DNA of 64,000 bases from Streptococcus sp. 29896 (lineage in GTDB: Bacteria; Bacillota; Bacilli; Lactobacillales; Streptococcaceae). The stretch spans positions 1,302,001 to 1,366,000 of the forward strand of contig NZ_CP118733.1 in assembly GCF_032594915.1 (NCBI RefSeq), read 5' to 3'. The translations under genes and the position numbers were made by a program. How positions within the stretch are numbered: the stretch's first letter is position 1; every line of letters begins with the position of its first letter. This document shows, piece after piece, positions 26,772 through 34,374 of the stretch. The notes beneath the pieces were generated by a model, which was given only the letters and a program-made list of their open reading frames with translations, had not been told where the DNA came from and did not search any database.

Positions 26772-29700
26772 CTACTCCTCCTGTTTTTTCGCCTTTTTCC
26801 ATAAAATAAATTGGAAAAGAAAGAGCAAAACACCAATTGGTGTTAGGAGTCCAGTTTGGCCAGTCACTGGCAAGCTAGCCTCCTTCTCCTTTTGAGATGA
26901 ATCTTTCTGGCTTACTGCAACTGGATTGGAAGAAGCTGGAGGAAGAACGCCTATCGGCAGTTCATGAGTGACTCCTTCTCCCTTCGCAGTCTCAAGTGCT
27001 GGAAGAACACCTACTGGCAGTTCATGAGTGACTCCTTCTCCCTTAGCTGTTTCAAGTGGCGGAAGAACGCCTACCGGCAGTCCATGGGTGACTCCTTCTC
27101 CCTTAGCTGTTTCAAGCGCTGGAAGAACGCCTACTGGCAGTCCATGGGTGACTCCTTCTCCCTTAGCTGTTTCAAGCGGCGGAAGAACGCCTACTGGCAG
27201 TTCGTGAGTGACTCCTTCTCCCTTGGCAGTCTCAAGCGGCGGAAGAACGCCTACTGGCAGTTCATGAGTGACTCCTTCTCCCTTAGCTGTTTCAAGCGGC
27301 GGAAGAACGCCTACTGGCAGTTCGTGAGTGACTCCTTCTCCCTTGGCAGTCTCAAGCGGCGGAAGAACGCCTACTGGCAGTTCGTGAGTGACTCCTTCTC
27401 CCTTGGCAGTCTCAAGCGGCGGAAGAACGCCTACTGGCAGTTCATGAGTGACTCCTTCTCCCTTGGCAGTCTCAAGCGGCGGGAGAACACCTACTGGCAG
27501 TTCGTGGGTAACTCCTTCTCCCTTGGCAGTCTCAAGCGGCGGGAGAACACCTACTGGCAGTTCGTGAGTGACTCCTTCTCCCTTGGCAGTCTCAAGTGGC
27601 GGAAGAACGCCTACTGGCAGTTCGTGAGTGACTCCACTTCCATTCTCACGTTTGGCAATATGGAAAGGAAGCGAGAGGTCTTCGTAGCTCTGATCATCGT
27701 AATGAACACGAACCGTCAGCATGTAATCCCCACTTGTCTGTGGAAGATTATCCACCATGATGACCTGAACGCGTCCTGCTTCACTTGGTACATTAAGGAC
27801 GGTAAGCAAATTCTCTTCAAGTAACTGGCTACTATCACCCGGCCAAACAAGCACCTCGCCAGACACTTCCGGCTGGAAGCGTGTAGCCTTTGGCATAGCC
27901 TGAACCTGAATTGGGAGAGACAGACTCTGACTACCTACTGTCACCTCAAGTTGATAATGGCTAGTCAACAGAGGCGTTTGTACTGGACTGGTTCGTACGC
28001 CAAACTCTGCAAATCGGCTGGAATCAATCACCACGGAAATTCCCTGCTGATCCATCAAACGCAACTGCAACCCTGATAAATCAAGACTTTCGCCTTCTTG
28101 ATAAACTGACTTGTTCAAGCCCTGCACCAGGCTCACTTCCTGAATCCTAGCTGGATCAAAAGCCACAATCGGTGTCATCGGGCGCACCAAAATCACTGGA
28201 ATTTTGATCAATTGGCTACTATCAATCGCTTCAAGTAAGCCAAAATCAAAATCTGGTGCCAACTGGTAGCTCCCTTCTGTCGAGCTAGGCATTAAGTTTT
28301 CCAAACCAGAAACAGACTGGCCATCTTCCACTTGCACCTGCTCTGACTTCAGCACTTGCCCTGCATGTAGAAACTCTAAGGTAACCGTATGGAGTTGAGG
28401 AGGCTGATTTTGAAGGACCAGACGATAGGTTTGATTTTCTTGAGAAATAGCAAAGCGGTCATAATGATTGGACAGTTGAACAGAGCTAGTCGGGTCTAGC
28501 AAACCCTCAACTGTCAAAAAGACCTGATCAACATTGTTGGCAAATTGACTCTCGAAACCTGTCAGCACAATTTTCACAGATCCTGAAACATCTGCCAAAA
28601 CATTCAAATAAGAACCGACTGGAATCAGGACCTTCCCTTGACCAGACAGAGCTCCAAATTCTACTGAACGGTCACTTGCCAACTGCAGCTGGCTACCAGA
28701 GGCAAGTTCGACACTGCTTGAAATACGTGTCCCCTGATTACCCAAAGTCACATCCGCATTTTCAACCAAGCTTAATTCCTGAATGTCCAAGAAATTCGCC
28801 CCATAAATCCGCGCAGCTTTGACCGTCACTTTATTGTCCATACTATTGGCAGCCGATACTTGTTTTACCTTGTTCGAACGAGTCTCTAGCTCAACCCGAC
28901 CATAGGTCACCTGGTCATTTGGACCACCTAGGTCAATTCCTTCATCCACACCAGCAAATTCAGAATCAATGATGATGTCAATTGGGATGTAGCTAGAGCT
29001 TGCTGCATTTCCTGCAAAAATCTGTCTAAAACGGGTATTGGAATCACCGTTGACAACCAAGAGACGCGCATGAGTCCCCGTCGGCTCCCCCAGACGGGAA
29101 CCAGCTACAACCGTAGGACGAAGGCTATCTTGCTGTTGACTGATAGTTGTTGAAACTGCATCAAATATCGCTTGATGCCCATTCAGATAGATTGTTGGTT
29201 GCTGATTACCAGATGGAATCATATTAAGTGTCATCTTGGTAAAGATAACTGCATCCCCCAACTCTACATCAGCCCCACGAAATGTCAAACCATGTCCCTG
29301 ACCATCAATCGTCACAGCCTTATCAATAACAAAAGGCTGATCTTGGCGATGGGTGATACTTTGTACCAACTTAATCACATCCCCATCACTTGCCTGTTGA
29401 AGAGCATAAGACAGGCTTTGATAAGGATTAGCTTCTGTTCCTACTCCATCTGTTGAAGTCTCTGGACCATTGGTCACGTAAAAAGTACGACTGGTCTCTT
29501 TTTCTTTGTAGATGCTAGTTCGAAAATCATTTGTCATCGTCAGGTATTCTTGGAAAATCTGCGTCTTCAAGTCTCGAACAGCTGTCACACCTGTTGTCAC
29601 GAATGTATTGTTGGTTTGATTCATCTTCATTCGTTCCAAATCTTGTTCAACCGCCTGACGCATCTTGATTTCCAGGTCTGCCAGATTTGCAAACTGACTA

Positions 29701-32237
29701 GTCGCTTTCAAGTCTTGTAGTCGAGCAGCACGTCTTGCAAACATGGCTTTTTTAAAGGTAGCCAAATTCCCATTGTGCTCGGGCATAATCGCAGCAAGTG
29801 CCTCTTTGTCATTGGCATATTGGTTAGACAGATAGGCTACCATCCCATTTTTATAACCGTACTCTCCTAATAACTCATAGGCATAACGACGAGTTGTGAA
29901 ATCACCCACAAAACTAGTATCATTTTGCAAACCTGCAAAAACTGGTTCAAACAAGGGGACAACAAAATAGTCGTTATGGTTGGCAAAACCACGCGTGTCA
30001 AATCCTTTAAAGGCCAAACGTCCTGACACAATTGCCTGGTCCACCAAGTCATCCACAGTCGTCAGATTTGCAGCCAGTTGCTCATCAATTGCTTTAAATT
30101 CATCTCTGATTTTTACAGGATTGGACGGTAAAGGTGAGACTGCCAATTGATTGAAGAGAATGGTCTTATCCGCTGCAGATTGCTCTAGGCTAACCTTGGC
30201 TTCCAAATAATCCAAACTATAAATCACATCAAGCAAGCCTTGCATATATTCTTTCAGGTCTGCTTCTGTTTCAAAACGAGTCGGCGATTGGTTTTGTGTT
30301 CGCCCCGTTCCTAATTCATAAGCCGTATTAAGGTTAAAAATCGGAAGGTAAGAGGATTGCCCCTGGGTATTATTGTGGGAATCAAAGAGTCCTGTCGCGT
30401 ACAATTCCGCATCCTTGTTGGTCCTACGTCCGAAACCATTGAACCAGACTTTCTGATCAAAAATATGCGTCATTTCATGGGTATAAACCGACAAACCGTT
30501 GTCTGTCAAGGACTTACCTAGAAAGAAGGTAATCCGTGTATCGCTGTCTTTCTGACCACCTGCCTGCAAGAAATTCGAGTAAAGCCCTAAAGGTGTAATA
30601 AATTCACGCACTCCCTCAAGTGCCTTACTGCCTGTCTTTGCGGACCAGAGATTTCGAGCAAATTCATGAGGCTGACCCAGAGCTTGCAAGCTATCAACTA
30701 CTACAACCGTAGGATGATTTCGGAGCACCTCTCCTTTCTCACTCACACGATACCAAAAATCGATAAATGCCTGTTGGCCTTGAACCGCTTTTTCCATGCT
30801 TGTTGTCAACGATTCCGTCCCACTAGCTGCCGAAACGTAGGTATCTCTGAGCCCGTAAGTGATGGTATTTGTCGTTGATAAAACAATGACAGAATCTGAA
30901 CTCAAAGTCAACAATGGCAGGATATGGCTGGCTAAACGGGGAGAGTCAGACTTTAATTTTTGGTAAAGAGAGCTACTTCCGTTTGGACTTATGGAAGTAG
31001 CAATGGCAGCTCTTGTCGTTTCATTAAACCAGCTTTCCACATCTGGAGCTTCTGTCCAACGAGGCACCTGACTTTCGATAAAGGCAATCAGATTAGGCTG
31101 ATTAGTAATGGGAGCCAGTTTCTTTTGATAGGTTAGCAGGTTGTTTTTCAATTCCAAATCAGCATAATTCACAGAACCAATCTGAATCAGATTTGTCAGA
31201 AGATCTGACTGATTTCCAAAAACCTCTGGATAGTAAAGAATCAAATCCTTAGCTGCAAAGTTTCCAAGAGCAAACTTGTATTGGCGCTCTAGATAGGTCA
31301 AACCTAGTAGAATCTTTTCCTTGTTGGCCTTTACAGTTTCTGGATTTACGGCAGTGGATTTTTCAAAAACCCCTGCCAAAATAGTGTCCAAACGATTTTG
31401 AACACTTGTAAAACTTGTTCGCATATCCAACTGATCCATATAGACCTGACGTTTGCGAGCCGCTAGTTCTTCACTAGTGGGTACCTGACCATTTTTCTCT
31501 TTCTTCAGTTCCTGTTCGATGGCAAAATTATCTAAAAAGCGCTCATTGTTTTTCAGACCATCGTACAAACTCTCATAGGTAACGGCCTTTAGTTCAGCTG
31601 AAACAGCCCGAACCTGCTCCAAGACTTGTTTTGTGTTGGCAACTACTGGCGTATTGTCAGCTGTTGCAGGGACAATTTGGCTACTACCATCCGCATAGAC
31701 CTCCTGCACTTGGTCCACATTCTGATGAGCCTGACTGGTCACCAACTGCCCTTGAGCATCCAAGGGCAGGTTGGCAATACTAGTTTGGTCTGCTACACTC
31801 CGAGCCATCCGACTACGTGGCTGACTTGAGGTGGTTGTGTCCTCTTCAGCGATAAGCGGTTGAACAGCAGGTGTTTCAGCGTTTTCTCCTGATTCAGATA
31901 CAACTGACGTCACCTCAGCTACCGTCTGAGGAGCAGAAACTGTAGAACTCTCCCCATCTGCTGCTTGTTCAGATAGTGGCATAACCATAGCAGCACCATC
32001 ACTCGAATCGGAAAGAGGCTGGCTAACTGTTTCGGTAGGCATTTGATTTTCTCTAACCGTACTTTCAGTCTCTGTACTAGCCTGACCAACCTGCTGGCTA
32101 GTCACAAGATTAGCCGAGACTTCCTCGGCTTGAACACTGACAGAAGTCGTTACGATAAAACCGATGGAAAGCGCAACCGAAACCACACCGACCGCATACT
32201 TTCGAATTCCAAAATGTATCTTCTTTTCTCCTCGCAT
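26772..32237 (-). CDS. cell-wall zinc metalloprotease, M26 (IgA1 protease/ZmpB) type
   Basis: A 1,821-aa secreted protein. The YSIRK-like signal (FGIRKYAVG) ends near AEE (about 38); a low-complexity stretch follows to about 145. The protease core has HEMTH (587-591) and the downstream zinc Glu in NKDAELYATG (611), the gluzincin pattern of M26 peptidases, with helical flanks as in pneumococcal ZmpB. From about 960 a right-handed beta-helix-like region (YQSLSYALQQASDGDVI) and Ig-like domains follow, then twelve 20-residue repeats. The anchor is LPVTG at the C-terminus; in many pneumococcal Zmps it is near the N-terminus. The substrate cannot be inferred. The gene is monocistronic. Confidence 0.88.
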   Translation of the reverse strand: MRGEKKIHFGIRKYAVGVVSVALSIGFIVTTSVSVQAEEVSANLVTSQQVGQASTETESTVRENQMPTETVSQPLSDSSDGAAMVMPLSEQAADGESSTVSAPQTVAEVTSVVSESGENAETPAVQPLIAEEDTTTSSQPRSRMARSVADQTSIANLPLDAQGQLVTSQAHQNVDQVQEVYADGSSQIVPATADNTPVVANTKQVLEQVRAVSAELKAVTYESLYDGLKNNERFLDNFAIEQELKKEKNGQVPTSEELAARKRQVYMDQLDMRTSFTSVQNRLDTILAGVFEKSTAVNPETVKANKEKILLGLTYLERQYKFALGNFAAKDLILYYPEVFGNQSDLLTNLIQIGSVNYADLELKNNLLTYQKKLAPITNQPNLIAFIESQVPRWTEAPDVESWFNETTRAAIATSISPNGSSSLYQKLKSDSPRLASHILPLLTLSSDSVIVLSTTNTITYGLRDTYVSAASGTESLTTSMEKAVQGQQAFIDFWYRVSEKGEVLRNHPTVVVVDSLQALGQPHEFARNLWSAKTGSKALEGVREFITPLGLYSNFLQAGGQKDSDTRITFFLGKSLTDNGLSVYTHEMTHIFDQKVWFNGFGRRTNKDAELYATGLFDSHNNTQGQSSYLPIFNLNTAYELGTGRTQNQSPTRFETEADLKEYMQGLLDVIYSLDYLEAKVSLEQSAADKTILFNQLAVSPLPSNPVKIRDEFKAIDEQLAANLTTVDDLVDQAIVSGRLAFKGFDTRGFANHNDYFVVPLFEPVFAGLQNDTSFVGDFTTRRYAYELLGEYGYKNGMVAYLSNQYANDKEALAAIMPEHNGNLATFKKAMFARRAARLQDLKATSQFANLADLEIKMRQAVEQDLERMKMNQTNNTFVTTGVTAVRDLKTQIFQEYLTMTNDFRTSIYKEKETSRTFYVTNGPETSTDGVGTEANPYQSLSYALQQASDGDVIKLVQSITHRQDQPFVIDKAVTIDGQGHGLTFRGADVELGDAVIFTKMTLNMIPSGNQQPTIYLNGHQAIFDAVSTTISQQQDSLRPTVVAGSRLGEPTGTHARLLVVNGDSNTRFRQIFAGNAASSSYIPIDIIIDSEFAGVDEGIDLGGPNDQVTYGRVELETRSNKVKQVSAANSMDNKVTVKAARIYGANFLDIQELSLVENADVTLGNQGTRISSSVELASGSQLQLASDRSVEFGALSGQGKVLIPVGSYLNVLADVSGSVKIVLTGFESQFANNVDQVFLTVEGLLDPTSSVQLSNHYDRFAISQENQTYRLVLQNQPPQLHTVTLEFLHAGQVLKSEQVQVEDGQSVSGLENLMPSSTEGSYQLAPDFDFGLLEAIDSSQLIKIPVILVRPMTPIVAFDPARIQEVSLVQGLNKSVYQEGESLDLSGLQLRLMDQQGISVVIDSSRFAEFGVRTSPVQTPLLTSHYQLEVTVGSQSLSLPIQVQAMPKATRFQPEVSGEVLVWPGDSSQLLEENLLTVLNVPSEAGRVQVIMVDNLPQTSGDYMLTVRVHYDDQSYEDLSLPFHIAKRENGSGVTHELPVGVLPPLETAKGEGVTHELPVGVLPPLETAKGEGVTHELPVGVLPPLETAKGEGVTHELPVGVLPPLETAKGEGVTHELPVGVLPPLETAKGEGVTHELPVGVLPPLETAKGEGVTHELPVGVLPPLETAKGEGVTHELPVGVLPPLETAKGEGVTHGLPVGVLPALETAKGEGVTHGLPVGVLPPLETAKGEGVTHELPVGVLPALETAKGEGVTHELPIGVLPPASSNPVAVSQKDSSQKEKEASLPVTGQTGLLTPIGVLLFLFQFILWKKAKKQEE
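26937..27640 (-). repeat. twelve 60-bp tandem repeats in the protease gene
   Basis: Each unit encodes GVTHELPVGVLPPLETAKGE or a close variant. Differences are few (E/G after H, P/A after LP, one I for V) and concentrate in the four units nearest the anchor. The repeats form a proline-rich stalk and are prone to copy-number change. Confidence 0.9.
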
Positions 32238-32327
32238 ATAACCTCCATTAGGAAAAATGTGCTTATTTTTTTAATGACAATCTCCATAAGTCATTTTATC
32301 ATAGCTACTAGGACTTCTCCTAAAAAT

Positions 32328-32364
32328 AAGCCCTAGTCTCAGCCAAATTTTGAGAGCAGGGCTT
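32328..32364 (-). terminator. terminator of maf
   Basis: AAGCCCT (32328-32334) pairs with AGGGCTT (32358-32364), with a T-rich run on the minus strand. Confidence 0.65.
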
Positions 32365-32395
32365 CGTTTTTAATCAATTGAAGTCATAGCAACTG

Positions 32396-33025
32396 TTAGG
32401 TTGCAATTCGACGGCTAGTTTCTGACACAGGAAGACCAATAATGGTATGGACATCGCCTGCTACATGCTTGATAAAACGAGGATCTAATTCCTGAAAACC
32501 ATAAGCGCCAGCCTTGTCCATGGGTGATCCTGAATCCAGATAGTTATCAACTACCTCTCGCAAGTCTGGATACCAATCAACAAATTCAATCTCTGCAATG
32601 GTGTAGAAAACTTCTAGATAATCCTTTGCCCGCAAGCAAACGGAAGTCACTACCTCGTGTTTCTTACCGAAGTAGGACAAAAACATGGCACGCGCTTCTG
32701 CCTCGTCGACGGGCTTGTTGTAAACCTGATTTTCAAAAACCACAATGGTATCTGCAGAGATGTAGAGCGTTCCCTCTTCCAGGTCGCAGTCTGATTTGGC
32801 CTTGGAAATCTCGCAACAGGTCTTGGCTGCTCGTGTCAGAAAATCATCCTTGACAAAAAGCTCCATAAACCGCTCTTCAATTACCCGCTCATCTACCTCA
32901 ACTGCCTTAATCTCCGGTTTCAAAAATTCCAGTAACTGCCTGCGACGAGGCGAAGTGCTCAAGAGAACAACCTTCTCAACTGCAGGCTTTGTTCCTGCTT
33001 TCTCATAGTCAACAATGTATTTCAT
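32396..33025 (-). CDS. maf: Maf-family nucleotide pyrophosphatase
   Basis: Maf proteins hydrolyse non-canonical or canonical nucleoside triphosphates and can delay septum formation. The 209-aa product has LSTSPRRRQLLE, the metal/base residues in VDE and SADTIVVFE, and KAGAYGFQ near the C-terminus. I start at ATG 33025, which has GAGGAG upstream; a GTG two codons earlier is part of that site. The protein begins about 18 residues before the usual Maf start. It lies downstream of a comEC tail remnant. Confidence 0.9.
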   Translation of the reverse strand: MKYIVDYEKAGTKPAVEKVVLLSTSPRRRQLLEFLKPEIKAVEVDERVIEERFMELFVKDDFLTRAAKTCCEISKAKSDCDLEEGTLYISADTIVVFENQVYNKPVDEAEARAMFLSYFGKKHEVVTSVCLRAKDYLEVFYTIAEIEFVDWYPDLREVVDNYLDSGSPMDKAGAYGFQELDPRFIKHVAGDVHTIIGLPVSETSRRIAT

Positions 33026-33077
33026 AGTCACTCCTCATTTGTTTGTTCCATTATATCAGAATTTCTAAGCAGCGACT

Positions 33078-33133
33078 ATCATTCCCTCACCGTCTCAATC
33101 GTCCACTCCTTATAACCAAAAAAGCCACATCGA
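33078..33133 (-). pseudogene. remnant second copy of the comEC 3' end
   Basis: The minus strand reads IRCGFFGYKEWTIETVRE and a stop, matching the end of the intact comEC (IRFRGWKEWRIETVRE). Twenty-three bases at 33078-33100 are identical to 34374-34396, with weaker identity on to 33115. It is the likely original comEC end, displaced by the two-gene islet at 33146-34360. Confidence 0.8.
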
Positions 33134-33145
33134 ATGATATGACTC

Positions 33146-34081
33146 TTACTTTTTGAGCAGGGTGTAAATAGTGTTAGCCACAGCGAGATTTTTCGCAAAA
33201 TTTACCTCTTGTTGTATCATTTCTTGTTGCTGAGCTAATTGCATATACTGGCGCTCTTGGTAAAATAAATTAATAGCCTCTCGAAGACTATTTACTCTCC
33301 CTTGACGATAATAATGGTATAGTGTCCCAAAGAAAAGTGAACTACTTTCGTTTCCTTGTTGTTGGATCAGTGGATGCTCATTTGCCCTTCTTAAACTCCA
33401 ATCAGCTACCTTTTGAGCAATATCTAACTGTTGGTGAATATTTTTCTGATTTGAAAACTTATTCTTTTGTAGATAAAGCCAGACTCCAAGCGGAACACTC
33501 GGAATGATGAGTACTTTAAGATAATCAACAATGCTATAATACGAAATCTCAGGAATGATTTTAAACATTACTAAAATTGAAAGAGCCATAATCGGCAAAA
33601 CCCAATTCCCTTTTTTCTTATTTTTATCTTTTGTCTCCCTTATCCTTTGTAACCAGAGTGTTGCTGACTCATATCTGCTAATGAGAACCGTTGCATCAAT
33701 TAAAAATTGCTGCATAACATCATTTTCTCCATGAGATTTACTTAAAGTATCATATATGGAAGTAAACCATGCTTCAGAAGTATTGACCTCACTCTTAAGA
33801 GGGGCTTGAAACAAACCGTCTCCATACACTGCACTAGATCGATTATAAGTTTCAATAATTTCCAAATCTCTCGGAGAAAACTGAATTTTATCTTGTAAAT
33901 ATTCTTCATATGAAGTAGCTAAATCGGCCCAAGCATTTCTAAACCGATTGGGTACACTATAGCTATCTAATCCTTCTAAAGTTCTTTGTTTTTGAAGAGT
34001 AGTTTCCTCAGCCCACTTAACAAGTTTCTCGTAGTCTTCTGGAGTAAACGACCCCAAATCCGTCCAAATCAAATCATTCAT
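33146..34081 (-). CDS. membrane protein of unknown function (islet gene 2)
   Basis: I do not recognise this 311-aa protein. The N-terminal half is soluble and mostly helical; two adjacent hydrophobic segments (about 160-200) form a hairpin in the membrane after a Lys-rich stretch (KDKNKKK). The C-terminal third is helical and Gln-rich (QLAQQQEMIQQE), suggesting a coiled coil. AGAGGTGAT precedes the start. It is less GC-rich than comEC next door, and it lies downstream of a zinc-ribbon gene under a duplicated promoter/operator. Bounded by comEC and a comEC tail remnant, it was probably acquired horizontally. Confidence 0.65.
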   Translation of the reverse strand: MNDLIWTDLGSFTPEDYEKLVKWAEETTLQKQRTLEGLDSYSVPNRFRNAWADLATSYEEYLQDKIQFSPRDLEIIETYNRSSAVYGDGLFQAPLKSEVNTSEAWFTSIYDTLSKSHGENDVMQQFLIDATVLISRYESATLWLQRIRETKDKNKKKGNWVLPIMALSILVMFKIIPEISYYSIVDYLKVLIIPSVPLGVWLYLQKNKFSNQKNIHQQLDIAQKVADWSLRRANEHPLIQQQGNESSSLFFGTLYHYYRQGRVNSLREAINLFYQERQYMQLAQQQEMIQQEVNFAKNLAVANTIYTLLKK

Positions 34082-34104
34082 ATAATCACCTCTATTAGCC
34101 TGTC

Positions 34105-34242
34105 CTACTTATTTTCAATCCATTTATGAGAACAATTTTGACATTGATAATAGGTCTCTGGTTTTTGTCCACTTGAGAAAATTAAACCTGAATGATTATC
34201 CCCAATTTTAAACACATTGTAGCTACTGCATTTTGGACACAT
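34105..34242 (-). CDS. small zinc-ribbon protein (islet gene 1)
   Basis: A 45-aa protein: MCPKCSSYNVFKI at the start and YQCQNCSHKW near the end give two CxxC knuckles, a complete zinc ribbon with little else. GGAGGAAGAAC lies directly before the ATG at 34242, which fixes the start despite an open frame continuing upstream. It is 23 bp from the membrane protein gene and shares its promoter. It could bind nucleic acid or be a partner of that membrane protein; no specific function is recognised. Confidence 0.75.
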   Translation of the reverse strand: MCPKCSSYNVFKIGDNHSGLIFSSGQKPETYYQCQNCSHKWIENK

Positions 34243-34269
34243 AGTTCTTCCTCCATTATTGCTATTAGG

Positions 34270-34355
34270 AAGTATTGACTGGTAAGTCAATACTTGATAG
34301 ACATAGTATATCAAGTATTGACTGGTAAGTCAATACTTGATAGACATAGTATATC
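34270..34355 (-). repeat. two 43-bp direct repeats, each with a perfect palindrome
   Basis: Units 34270-34312 and 34313-34355 are identical. Each contains AAGTATTGACT-4 nt-AGTCAATACTT (34270-34295 and 34313-34338), an 11-bp perfect inverted repeat typical of a dimer operator. Confidence 0.9.
34305..34333 (-). promoter_or_regulatory. islet promoter built across the repeat junction
   Basis: TTGACT (34328-34333) from one unit and TATACT (34305-34310) from the other are 17 bases apart, so the promoter exists only because the unit is duplicated. One palindrome covers the -35/spacer and the other lies just downstream of the start point (about 34298). Confidence 0.7.
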
Positions 34356-34374
34356 AAGCTTTTTGGGCAATACA

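Noticed and set aside
26937..27640. Regular 60-bp repeats considered as a CRISPR array
   Set aside because: Units abut with no spacers, lie in frame within a gene and encode a peptide repeat.
26964..27824. A 286-codon plus-strand frame full of SDSFSLGSLKRRKNAYWQF-like repeats
   Set aside because: It is the antisense shadow of the 60-bp repeats in the protease gene. Because 60 is a multiple of three, one open frame stays open on the other strand. No ribosome site or family match.
34270..34355. Two direct repeats with palindromes considered as a mini CRISPR or attachment site
   Set aside because: Only two abutting units without spacer, and no cas or integrase gene. The exact -35/-10 spacing supports an operator/promoter.
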